Assembly (NCBI GenBank): GCA_037127315.1
Contig: JBBBDQ010000192.1
Location: 1,943,501-2,007,500, forward strand
Direction of reading: 5' to 3'
DNA: 64,000 bases
Origin: Ascarosepion bandense
Taxonomy: Eukaryota > Mollusca > Cephalopoda > Sepiida > Sepiidae
Position numbers and translations under genes: made by a program. Under the pieces are notes generated by a model, which was not told where the DNA came from, ran no database searches, and saw only the letters and a program-made list of their open reading frames with translations. Shown piece by piece: positions 1-10,700 of this stretch. Numbering within the stretch: the first letter of the stretch is position 1; each line of letters starts with the position of its first letter.

Positions 1-299
1 GTTCTCCTCTATGGGGTGTTTTACTCGAAAGAGGTATCTGCAAAATGTTGACCCACTTTCGAAGATTGTCCTGATGTTATACAAACCAAAGATCTTTTGT
101 ATTTTTTTTCTAATAATTCCTTTGCATATGGTAGGCAGATTGAGGGTATTTTCTGTTTTAAGAAAAAGACTGTTTATTACATTATGCGAAAGCAAAGAAA
201 TTATAAGCAGCAATTGCAGACTCTTGAGTGCTTGTCAGACATAGTTGAGTGGAGATGGTCAAATGATGAAGTCAGATTTAGAAAGATCATAATATATTG

Positions 300-610
300 A
301 AATACCCTTGAGAGGATACTCCAACATTACCTCACCATGACTGCAAAACACAGGTAGCAACAACCTACTAATGTGAGGATTCCAAAAGTCCTTCTGTATG
401 GGGAACTGGCCACCATCAAGAGAGCAACCTCAATTTTGCTTCAAGGAGATTTGCAAAAATGATACATGAATGATGGACATAGACATTAAGAGGTGGGAAG
501 TCTTTGCCAACAATTGCTTATATTGGAGATGCGATTTACACTGAAGGCTGAAACAAGCAGAGAAGAACTGGAGACTTTACTTTCCATGAGCTGGACTTTG
601 TGGTAAAATG
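300..610 (+). mobile_element. LINE 3' coding fragment (C-terminal tail of a non-LTR reverse transcriptase ORF)
   Basis: A short decayed frame reads RIPKVLLYGELATIKR near 380-430. This resembles the conserved tail of invertebrate and vertebrate non-LTR elements, where a (R/K)IPKxxLYGEL block precedes a K-R-x-x-G-R-P segment. The glycines of that second block are lost here and stop codons follow. It lies directly upstream of a decayed gypsy gag region and inside intron 2 of the minus-strand CDK7-like gene. It is a fossil with no coding capacity. The family match is from memory of the motif. Confidence 0.5.
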
Positions 611-779
611 GCCTTGTTGTTTTGCTGCCTTGAGCAGGCTAAGAAGTTAAAAGACCATAAAGGTGCAGAAAAGGAGAGCAAGATTACAGATCTTTTTGCT
701 TTTGGCAAGATATGAGGCCATCAGAAAGATCTGTCATGGCATATTCCAGAGAATTGGTGGATTTGACATTTTCACAAAT

Positions 780-1260
780 TGTGGACACCATAAAGAGAAA
801 TAAATGGAAAAAAATAGTTGGTTGATACTGAGAGGACAAAGCTTATTGCCAACAAACAAGAGCCAAATGATTCAATAATACAATATGCACACAAACTATG
901 AGAAACTTCCATATTGAGAGTTTGAAAAACTTGGCACTAGAGAAATGACCATCAAAGATAAATTGCTACAGTTAAGGTTAATTGAAGACATGTGTGATGC
1001 TTTGTACAAACACAAAGATTTGTAATGTTTACAACTGATTAAAATGTCCTTGATTGCATCTATAGAGTTGATTGAAAAACATCAATACACTCAAGAGTAA
1101 TGTCAAAGTAAGCTGCATATCAAATTACCTTGTGCAATGCAAATACTGTGACAAAAAACATAAATGGGAAGGAGAAAAATGTCCAGCTGTAGGGCAAGTA
1201 TGTTGGAATTGTGGAAAAAAAAAAAATTCCAGTCAGTGTGTAAGCATAAAAGGCAAATAG
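780..1260 (+). pseudogene. gypsy gag relic with CCHC-type zinc knuckle
   Basis: A frame from about 1072 to 1260 reads CKYCDKKHKW, followed about ten residues on by CWNCGKKK. This is a paired cysteine/histidine knuckle of the C-x2-C-x3-H type plus a second C-x2-C, as in gag nucleocapsid domains of invertebrate gypsy elements. Upstream frames contain gag-like helical sequence (IANKQEPNDSIIQYAHKL around 840-900) interrupted by stops. Gag packages element RNA in cytoplasmic particles. This copy is broken by stops and by loss of the second histidine. Confidence 0.6.
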
Positions 1261-1739
1261 AAAGGGTAGAACATGTAAACCTTCCTCAGGAAAACACAGC
1301 TGTATTAATGATACAAAGTGATAAAGAGAAACATGCCAGAGAAAAAAAATTAAATTAATTAAATGGGATAATTTTTCTATGTAAACAGATACTGAGAGCG
1401 AGTCAATAATACAGTATGTACAGAAACCCTAATTTCAATAAATTTCTGGAAACAAATGGGTTCACCCAAATTAAAAGAAAAGTTGGCTAAAATTAAGACG
1501 GGAAAGGAAATTTGAGACCAACACATGCTTTTGCCATTGTTCACATCGCAGTAGAGAAATGTGAATAAAGTCATGTATGTGTGGGAATAGAAGCCTTGAA
1601 AGTGGATACAAACAAATTGTGTGAAATTGAAAAGTAATGACATGGGCATGTTAAAAGGATTCAAAACAAGTATTCAATTAAAAGGAAATACTCTTACTTT
1701 GGGTCTTGCAGGCTGCCTATACACATGCTACCTTTAGTA

Positions 1740-2860
1740 GTTGCTAAACTAAAAACAATGGTAGATCAAGTAATTTTGAAAGAATGTTCCCACTGGTGGT
1801 AGTAATTAGGCCTCACCCATTGTTGCTTTACTGGATGGGGATTACAAAATAGGATTAAACCACAAAATATGCTCTGATTTGTTCTCTATTCCTAACATTG
1901 AAAGTGCTATTCACAAGTTGTTGGGATTAAAATATTTTGCTAAAATAGACCTTAAATCTGCCTAATACTAACCAAATACATATTGAAGAAAATTTAAAGA
2001 GGTCATTACAATTAACTCCCAATAGGTTTACTCAGATGGAAGCATGACTTATGGTATAAAAACAGCAAATGCTATTTTTCAAAGAGCCACTGAAAATGTA
2101 CTAACTGGTGATGTTAAGAATATGACCATCATTCAAGACGATATATGTATTGGTGCTACCAATAGAAAAAAAATAAAAAAAGAACAAATTAAGAAATGCT
2201 GGGATGATCATAAACAAGGATAAATGTATACTAAATTGTGACAATTTATTATCTGGGATACCAAATTTCCAAAGAATTTCACCAGACACAAATTTGATAA
2301 AGCAAATAGCAGTAGTATCTATACCTAAAAATAAAAAAAAGAATTGGAATCTTTTTTAGGGTTAGTCAATTTTAACAGCAGATATTTGTCAAAGTACAGT
2401 GAGTTTATATAATCCTTTGTGGAGTTACGGAAAAAGAACAAATTTAAAATGGACCCAATGGTAGAATATGGCATTCAAAGATTTAAAGAAAGAACTTAAA
2501 TAAAAAAAAAAATCCGTTGTAAAAATTTTTCACCCTAAAACAGAAGTGACTAACTACAGACACAAGTGAGCATGTCTAAATTATCAATTTTTGTTTTGAG
2601 AAGGTCATCCTATAACGTATACTTCTAGAAGATTAACATCAGTTGAGGCTAACTATTCAAATATTGAAAAAGTGTTAGCTATCACATGGAGCACATTAGA
2701 GTTTGCCGATTTTTATTAAGGAAGTTTCTGCTTAAGTCTGACCATAAACCATTTATTTTTAACCTAGGAAGGAGTTACCTCAAGTTACATCATACAGGAT
2801 TTTAAGATGGGCCATGACTGAGTGTTATGAGGATTCATTTATATATAAAAATAATAATAA
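1740..2860 (+). pseudogene. gypsy pol relic: reverse transcriptase and RNase H
   Basis: Frame-shifted pieces read FAKIDLKSA near 1930-1960, the RT motif before the first catalytic aspartate region. Next comes MTYGIKTANAIFQRATEN near 2046-2100, then IIQDDICIGA near 2128-2157, where QDD stands for the usual Y/F-x-D-D catalytic box. Further on, FLGLVNFNSRYLSKYSEF near 2352-2410 and SDHKPFIFNL near 2738-2768 match the RT thumb and RNase H segments of Ty3/gypsy polyproteins. Stops and shifts occur throughout. The arrangement is typical of gypsy pol and the copy is inactive. Confidence 0.7.
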
Positions 2861-2864
2861 TGTC

Positions 2865-3705
2865 TAAAAAGTTGTAGTAATGGATTCTATTGAGTCCTAA
2901 GTGTTATTTCAAGAAAGTTCTAATTCATGAAGTAGTCATAAAAATAAGGAAATTAGGAATAGAATGTTTTGGAAGATTGTAGAATGTTCCAGTAGAATCT
3001 TGAGAGTTCGAAAGGTTCTAGAAGTATGCAAATTAGGTGTTAGCTCCTATAAAAATAGGTTTTGGGCAGTGAGTAGTTAGTTGATAGCAGGATGGGTTGA
3101 CCTCATCAGCTCCGGTTTTGATTCAAGGATGTATACCCAGCCAAAAGAATCTCTCTAAGTTGACGACAAAAACTAAAACTTGAAACAGTTGATAAAAGGA
3201 TGTACTGACCTCATCAGCTCCAGTTTCGATTCAAGGATTTATATCCAGCCGAAAGAATCTCTCTGAGTAAAAACGGACGACAAACTAAAATTTGAAAGAG
3301 TTGTTAAAAGGATTTGCTGTCATATCAACTCCAGTTATGATTAATGGATTTATATCCAGACGAAAGAATCTCACAGAAAAGTCCGAACTAAAACCTGAAA
3401 GAGAACCTCATGGAACTATCTGGATAAATACATATTTTTGCCTCTTTCATTGACCAAACCAATAATTAATCTTTATATATGCATTTAAGGATTTCTAAAA
3501 AATATAGCACTTGACTTCCATGCCAACTTAACTAGGCAAATATATTTGACACCTTCCTTCCTCTTCTCTCCTCGTAACACTTCGCCTGTCAGTAGTAAAT
3601 TATACGTTTTCTATTTGTGAATTAAATATTTGTCTGTATTTTAACTGAGTTTTAGTCAATCATTTTTCTTTTTTCTTTTGTTATACTTAACATGTAACGC
3701 TGAGT
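2865..3705 (+). mobile_element. LTR-like insertion (probable solo LTR) inside gypsy relic A
   Basis: Gypsy coding similarity stops near 2862 (an asparagine-rich linker) and resumes near 3700 with the same linker reading into the integrase part, so the intervening sequence is an insertion. It contains a TATA-like box (cctataaaaatagg, about 3049-3062) followed by a three-unit tandem repeat and a T-rich end, which is an LTR-like layout of promoter then transcribed repeat. I could not fix the exact ends. A TG...CA boundary and an ATGT-type duplication are possible but ambiguous. Confidence 0.5.
3080..3402 (+). repeat. Tandem repeat, three units of about 103-112 bp
   Basis: Units begin at 3080, 3188 and 3300. 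Each starts with gttgataaaaggat or a close variant, carries catcagctccagttt-like sequence, then ggatttatatccag and gaaagaatctct. The third unit is the most diverged. The array sits just downstream of the TATA-like box of the LTR-like insertion, so it probably belongs to its transcribed region. Confidence 0.8.
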
Positions 3706-3719
3706 CAAAAGTAAAGTTC

Positions 3720-4400
3720 AATAATGAACCATTAGAAAGATCAGAGAATTCAAAAGATAAAATATTGCATTGGATTGAAATAGATGTATTAACCTTAGAT
3801 CATCCTGCATTTAAAAACTTATAGGATCTAGCATTAAGCAAAATTGTACATAAAAAGAAAGAAAGAAGAAAAAAAAAAGAAACAAATGAAGTAATTGTTC
3901 TAGGGTATAGAGAACTTATAAAGAGATAAGGCACAGGTTAAATATAAAAAAGGGCCTTATATGCAATGGAGAGGTTTTAATACAACCAGCGACATTAAGA
4001 AGTAATAAAAAGCATACATGATGTCCATTGTGGAATAATGGCAACACAGAGATGAGTCAGGTACCTGATTATTCTCATGATGTAGAGAAATATGTACAAA
4101 AGTGCTTAAAATGTAGCAAAATAAACATATTTTGCCAAACCAAAATACGTTCATGGCCTAAAGAAAAAGAATTGTAGGTCTGCATTCATATGGATCATGT
4201 GCATGTCAAAAGCATAAGACTGTTTTTTTAAAAATTTGGTTGTCTTATTCACTGAATGGATACACATTGTGGTGCAATGGATATCAGTTCTGATTGAGAA
4301 ATCAGAGAGCCAATTTTGAACAGGATGGCCTGAAGTGTTCATAAAGTAAATATTGCAAATATTTTCTAAAAATGGGGTGCACAAAAAAGAAAAAAGAAAG
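3720..4400 (+). pseudogene. gypsy integrase relic
   Basis: After the LTR-like insertion the frames read SIHDVHCGIMATQR near 4010-4050, which resembles the H-x3-H part of the HHCC zinc domain of integrases. This is followed by a cysteine-containing segment near 4110 and by a catalytic-core-like MDHVHVKS near 4192-4215. Stops and shifts separate the pieces. Integrase inserts the cDNA copy into the genome; this one is dead. The reading order matches the RT relic upstream, so both belong to one element. Confidence 0.55.
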
Positions 4401-4889
4401 AAAGACAGAGTCAAGGATCATTTCATATAAAACAGACTTTGATATATGTTGTAGATCTTATAGTAATTAGAAAATCATAAAAATTTTAGGTGAAAATTAC
4501 TAAATGTTTTCAAGATAGCGCAAGTTGTCATTTTTCTAATACTTCATTTTCTGTTAACACACATTTCCATTTTTAAACTCAACGATCTCACGTAAACCCT
4601 TATATTTACTGATCCACTTGCCAGAAATTCATGAAATTTTTAGTCAAGGAATCCAAATATCTCTAGATTTTTACAAGGAGTAACCAAAAGTAGATATTAG
4701 TTTTCTTGTGAACAAAATGAAAACTTCTGTTTCATGGTAATTTTGCAATTATGATTTAATATTGATTCGTCCTGCTAAAGGTAATGAATTCCATAGGTAA
4801 AAAAATCATTAAGAATACATTACATAGAATTTGGGGAATTCATTCTATAAGTTTTAACAGCTGTCTCTTTATTTTTAATTTTTATAGGT

Positions 4890-5530
4890 GTTTGAATATG
4901 CACTGCAAAAAAAAAAAAAGTAAATTAAAGTTAGCATCCAACTCATTCAGTTTCCTTAAAAACTATGACCATAAATATGTGCTACCATACAAAATTCTAA
5001 TGTCACATGAATCAGTCATGTCTACACTGAAGATCTGGAAATATAAAAAATAGCTAAATTTATCAGAGTTTTCAAGCAATTTGCAAATTTCTAAAAAATG
5101 TGTAAACTTGAAAGATAATTTAACAATTAAGGTAAGTAAACATTTCAAAGTAAAGGTGATATAATTTACATTTAATGATTCGAAACCAAACATTAGGCTT
5201 GAATTAGTCCAGGATTGGGTCAAGAGAAATTTATGGCAAGTCCAATCATGTTTTTAAAAGGCATTTAATCTATTATTAGGTGCTGACTGGTTAAAAAAAT
5301 TTGCTTTGTAATTTGCTAAAGTCTAGTCTATTTCAAGTAACATGTTTTATAAAAGAAACTCAAATTCTATTAGGATTGCCCACAGAAGTAATGTTCAAAT
5401 TCCTTTTGGGGATAATTTTAGTAACTGATAAACAGGAAAATTCTAATGTTTTTTTAATTACAATAGAATTAATGGGAGAATATGATATAAAAATATTTAT
5501 ATTTCAAAACGACATTGAACAATAAAATAA
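4890..5530 (+). pseudogene. Possible gypsy aspartyl-protease relic
   Basis: Near 5270-5300 a frame reads LLLGADWLKK, which resembles the ILG-x-D-W/F-L block at the C-terminal end of gypsy protease domains. An open stretch without stops follows (5301-5525), ending in IKIFIFQNDIEQ. The first catalytic D-S/T-G triad is not visible. It lies 0.8 kb after the integrase relic, so it would have to come from a second element or from rearrangement. The call is tentative. Confidence 0.3.
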
Positions 5531-7110
5531 AAAAAATGAGTTCACTCAGTCTCTCAAAGTCTCTGCTCCTATCACTACCACTGTTGTTTGCAAATATTCT
5601 ACACTGTAATAACAAGATCTAAAGCAAAATGTCACAAGAACCTGAATGTAAATCTACTGTGGAAGACTTAGAAATTAGTGCACTTTCTATAAATTTGTTT
5701 TTTCAAATTACATTCTCTTTCAATTAAAGCAGCATTTTTAAGTCAAAATTACAGATTCATTAAGATGAATGACTAATGCACTGTGTAGCTCCAAAAAAGA
5801 TCTTCCTTATGCTCAGACAATCCTACTTTAAATTCCTTGAAGTTTCACCAATATATTTTTTGTGACATTTATTACAATGAAATTTCTGCTTCAAGTTTTA
5901 GGTTGCCATCATTTGTATCAATTAAGTTTCTTATTATTAAAGTAATTGTAACAAATTTCATATTGAGACAAATTGTGGTTGTGATATTTTATTATTCCAA
6001 ATCTAATGCACAACAGACTCTTTCTTAATTATAGAATGAGTACATAAAAGAGCATTTGGAATAAATGCTCCTTTATGAAGTGACAGTATTCTGGAAAACT
6101 CCATTGAACAGACTTTTGAAAAGCAAATAGACTGTAATAACCTGTGGATACTACCATGGTTTACTGGAAGGCTTTCAGTTTTGCAATAGTAATTCTTCTG
6201 TCAGGTGTAATGAAAACATCAGCCTGTTTGACCAAATCCTCATTTGCAGCAGCTGGACTGCCATTAAGATCAGTTTCTTCTTTCTCTCCAGAATTACAAA
6301 TAACTACACTAAACAATCTCTTTAGTACTCTTAAATCAAGTGCAGTCTTTCTATAAATATTCACTAATCTCTTAATATTTACAGCACTTTCTTATTCCAA
6401 AAACAAAGATATGATTGCATTCTATATATAGCCAGAAGTGGATAAGAAAAAAAAAGGTAATTCCATAATTTTTTCTCTCTCAACTCATAGCATATTTGTG
6501 TATGATTCTAATAATTTAAAACTAAAATATTGCCTATACAAAAATATACATCAATTAAATTTATCCAACAATAGTAAAAGTAAAAACATGTTATTGCTTG
6601 TAGAATATTTTGTCGAACGTGTTTCACATACCTACACCAGTACCTTAAATACTAAACCTAGTTTAAAAAGTTTTCTGGAAGTGAACCAATATAAACAACA
6701 ATATACCTCTTACACCCACTACTACTCTAATTCTACCTCCTAATTCTTATTTAGAAGGCTCTAAAATAGAAGAGGCTAGTTGTAAACAGGGAGACACATT
6801 GGTAAAGAACGTATAGAAAAAAGTATTTACAGTTCCAGTAACCAGATGTTCTTTGCTATTTAGTAGAACAGAGAATACAACAATCAGTCTACCAGGATTA
6901 TACTAATATATTTAACAATGAAAACAGCAGATGCAATAAACAAGACAAGAGTGATGATAGTAAAGCATTGAAAAGAAAACAAAGCATCACAAAGACCACT
7001 TTTATTTTGAAGTGATATGTAAATGAAAAAAAAAATAGTGGTAAAATAAATGTTAGCTTTACACTAATATAGCATTTATTACAGTTAATGAATTTATACA
7101 AACTGCTATG
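5531..7110. other. Intron sequence without recognised features
   Basis: AT-rich sequence within intron 2 of the CDK7-like gene. Several frames of 60-100 codons are open on either strand, for example 6438-6743 plus and 6161-6364 minus. None has a recognisable domain, splice context or codon pattern, so I treat them as chance or unidentifiable transposon debris. I looked on the minus strand for the next CDK7 exon (the start of the kinase N-lobe after the VAVKK lysine) and did not find it. Confidence 0.5.
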
Positions 7111-7115
7111 GCTAA

Positions 7116-7197
7116 GAATTGACCTTTTTTTCCTATACAATCTAAAACAATTGTATAGAAAAAGGTCAATTCATTGTATAGTTAAAAAAACTATACA
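7116..7197. repeat. Two adjacent hairpins (inverted repeats), MITE-like
   Basis: The arm gaattgacctttttttcc... (7116-7141) is the reverse complement of 7150-7172 apart from a few extra T bases, with an 8-nt loop. Immediately after, 7175-7183 (tgtatagtt) pairs with 7189-7197 (aactataca). Shared tatag/ctata motifs suggest both hairpins derive from one small foldback element. It lies about 0.5 kb downstream, on the gene strand, of CDK7 exon 2. Confidence 0.65.
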
Positions 7198-7679
7198 GTG
7201 TTATTTTCAAAGGTAATATTATCGAAAAATATAGGCTCACAATCTGAAAAACAAGTTATTTGATAAACAAGTTATCAGGTAAAAAAACTACATTTTTCTT
7301 TTCATGCAATATTCAAACACCATATATTATTTAGAAACAACCTCTAAAATCTTCTAAAGGTCAAACAAATTCCTTTCTCTACACAGCCATATGTAGGCAT
7401 ATATCCTTAAAAAGAGTAAAAGCCATTTCATAAAGTGTTGTCACATCTTAATCTGGGCAAATCTCCAAGTAATCTTGATCTAAGCTTGTCAAAGATACTT
7501 TTAAAAAATGTCAAATAAAATAGGAAGCAAATTCACAAGCTGGGACATAAACAGCTTTTAATATTAATTTTATTTTTAATGTTTTAATAAAATTCTTAAA
7601 TTTTATTAAAACTATTTTTCTCAAAATTATTTCTTTGTGCAAATTCAACCTTTTAATGAATTTGTACGTAAAAACTTAC

Positions 7680-7739
7680 CTTTTTAACAGCAACAATTTT
7701 ATCATCTTGTAGATCTCTGGCTTTATAGACAGTAGCAAA
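7680..7739 (-). CDS. CDK7: CDK7-like exon 2
   Basis: Acceptor ...ttttatag ends at 7740 (minus strand) and donor gtaag begins at 7679. The 60 nt encode FATVYKARDLQDDKIVAVKK with no stop, continuing exon 1 in phase 0. It ends with the conserved lysine that contacts ATP phosphates. Confidence 0.87.
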
Positions 7740-10700
7740 CTATAAAATAAAATAGTCATTGTGTAAATTATTGCTATAAACTTTAAACAGATAAATCAAT
7801 AACTTATGGTAGATAATCTATACAAAATCTAACTTCATTTCTTTATACTGAAAGAGGGTGTAAAGCATACAAGTTTATAGGCAATAATACAAAAGTCTTA
7901 ATACTTTTAAACATATCTGAAACACTTTCAATTACTCAACACAAAAATTCATAGCCTTAATTTATAACAATACTTAGTAATTTAAGAAAATATACAAAAG
8001 ATGGGTTTAGTATTTGCAAAGAGAAATCTCTTTGAGATAACAGACATCTACAGACTTGTACACAACAATTTTCAAATAAAAATTAAGAAAAGCTTGCCAT
8101 AAAAAAAAAATCTAATCAGAAAAATTGGAATCCTCCATAAATGTTCAGCAGCCATTGATGAATCTCATCAAATTTAAATTTTACTAAAACTTTTGTATTC
8201 TTGTTTCAGTAAGATGAAAATCATTCATGACCTTTTTTTTTTCTTCTCTCCAATATCTAGACTTCCCTATCTAATTCAATTTGGAAGTGTGGAAACAAGG
8301 TCCATATTATCTTTGGCATTTTAATAAATTGAAATCTTTCTGAATCTAGTGTTTTGAACTAACTTATCTCAAGATAAAAATATAGTACAACAGGTCCCCC
8401 ATGTGACCGACTGAACACACACAAAGTGGTCCTAAATAATATAGGAATCAAAAATGTATTTTTTTTTAATAGTTAGATGATAAAGTCTCTGTAGTCAATA
8501 AAAGTTTACTGTTTAAAGCTGCAACCCACTTGAGCAAAGGGGAAGAAAATAATAAATAAATGAAAAAGTTAGAGCCAGATAGAAGAAGAATCAAAGAGAC
8601 CTAAGCGTCACCTACCTATTACCAGAGTAGTGGGTTCAACTGGGAACCTCATTGAAATAAACATCAAGTTATAGAGAACCAGATTCAGGTCTTCATTTCT
8701 TGCTGTTGATGTCATCTGTTTTTTTCTGAACATATTGTGAGCACCCTCCTCATTTTTAATACAGATGAATAGTTAATAGTGACTTATGAGTTTAAATTGT
8801 TATCATTGTTCATTCAACTCAAATAAACAATAATTTAAACTTATCCTCATTTTTTATTACACACTAAAATTTTCAACATCGTCGGTTTTTATGTTAATTT
8901 AGTACAAAATCAGATGCTGGATATTTTCAAATGTTACATAGGGATACATTTCATTAGTAATATTATATATTTTTCGTTGTTTTTTTTTTTAAGGGAAGGT
9001 GTATGATTTGACCATTATTTTCCTTTTACCAAAAATGTTCAAATTCTTGTATAATGAAAAAAAAAAAAAAAAAAAGTGTCAGCAATGTATATTTTATTTT
9101 TGCAAGATTTTAAAAACCAAGAATTAACTTTCGTTTACAAATGTGTTAATTGCTCAAAAATGGCTGAAAAATGTTATATTTCAATCAATATAATTTCTGT
9201 TTCAAACACACCAGAGTATTTTGCTTATTGGAAATAGTAAATTTAATCATTTAGATTTCAATTAAAACCAAAATTAAAATTTCAAGAAAACTTTTTAAAA
9301 ATTTATTTTAAAAGTTAGGTATTGAAAATGAGTGGAGAGGTACCCATATTGGTTAGTTAACATATAACTGCACATTTGAATAAGAACATTTAACGATAAT
9401 ACTCACCAAAATGGAATTAATATGTCATTAAAATCTCAAAGATATTTATTTACAGAAATGTAAACAGGAATGCATCTTTAAAGGGGTAATTCAAAACCAA
9501 GAAAGACTTGTTCATGGGAAAATGAAAGTTCTCACAAGTTTCCCCAACATTTATTGAGTTCAGTTGATATGCATTTGCAGAAACATGTTCTTTAGTACAA
9601 AAAGTCAAAATTTTGAATGCATACAAGAAGTAAAGTAAGGTTGAAAGAGAAATCATGTCCAAGTATATTTTTTTTTATTTCTTAGTTTTTCTGGCCAGTT
9701 TGTCTCTGAGGGACATTTAAGGATTTTGAATTGATTTACTGAACTACTACTACTACTACTCATGAAAGTTGGATATCTGAACTGCTTGTAAGTTATTGTA
9801 TTTTATAAATATTCATAGATCAGTTATAAATGTTTAATGTTGTTGGAAAAAATTATTCTTTAAAATAGTATACTATGGAATTGTTATAAGAAAGTAACTT
9901 AATTTTGCATACCTTAATTTTAATTTATACACAAAACCTGCTGATAATTTGGTTGCCATAGTAACACTATTTTCTATTTTTAGACATGTAATCTGCGTAA
10001 AGGATAGATAATCTTTGTTTCACTTTTATGCCAAAAAGTGTGCTTTAACTTGTGAATTATAGTCTGATGACTGAGTAAATTTTGCAATCAATCTGAAAAG
10101 TTGGAATGGTTCTATCATCCACTTTAAAAGTCCAAAAAGTAGGCGAACTTTAATTGATGACACTAGCTAAATCAGTCAATGTCCTCGTTATCACCAACAA
10201 ACTAAGGTCCAACTCTGACAAGGAAACTATGAGTAGAGACTTGCCTAACTGTTGGAATGCTTTCCCCTTTTGCAATGTTTACAACTCATCCTGAGAAAAA
10301 GAAATGTACCCACCTTATCAAAGAGAGTGGGTTGCTGATCAGTCTACCTGAGCTGAAGGCCATTGAACAAAACATAGTGCCTGTTTTCATGGTTGACAAG
10401 AAAAATATTTGAATCTTAAATCAATGAGTAAATCACTAACCAGTCTGAAGGTAGAGTTACTCCAAACTGTTATGAGTACAAATTTCTCCATATAGACCAT
10501 ACTGTTGACTACACCAGAAGACTGTCAAGCCCTGACAAAGAAAAAATATTCAAAGACAACATTTTCAAAATTGAATATCCATGTTAAAATCAGACCTTGC
10601 AACAAAATATAAGATGTCTGGCAAGATTTTAGAGGAGCAACTAGTAATTTATTTTTTTGTAATTTGAGGAAACAATGTACATTCTCTAGGATTGTATAGT

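Larger units (their letters stand above)
640..4430 (+). mobile_element. Decayed Ty3/gypsy-type LTR retrotransposon (relic A), split by an LTR-like insertion
   Basis: Plus-strand frames with many stops and shifts carry gypsy landmarks in the correct order: a gag zinc knuckle near 1140-1240, reverse transcriptase near 1740-2300, RNase H-like sequence near 2540-2830, and integrase near 3960-4260. Between RNase H and integrase, about 0.84 kb of unrelated LTR-like sequence (about 2865-3705) breaks the element. The gypsy reading resumes just past it. No flanking LTRs of this element were identified, and no protein could be made. The order of domains, RT before integrase, supports Ty3/gypsy over Copia. 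Confidence 0.75.

Noticed and set aside
6161..6364. Minus-strand 67-codon frame on the CDK7 strand
   Set aside because: Examined as a candidate CDK7 exon 3, but the residues do not match the kinase N-lobe that should follow the VAVKK lysine, and splice sites do not fit.
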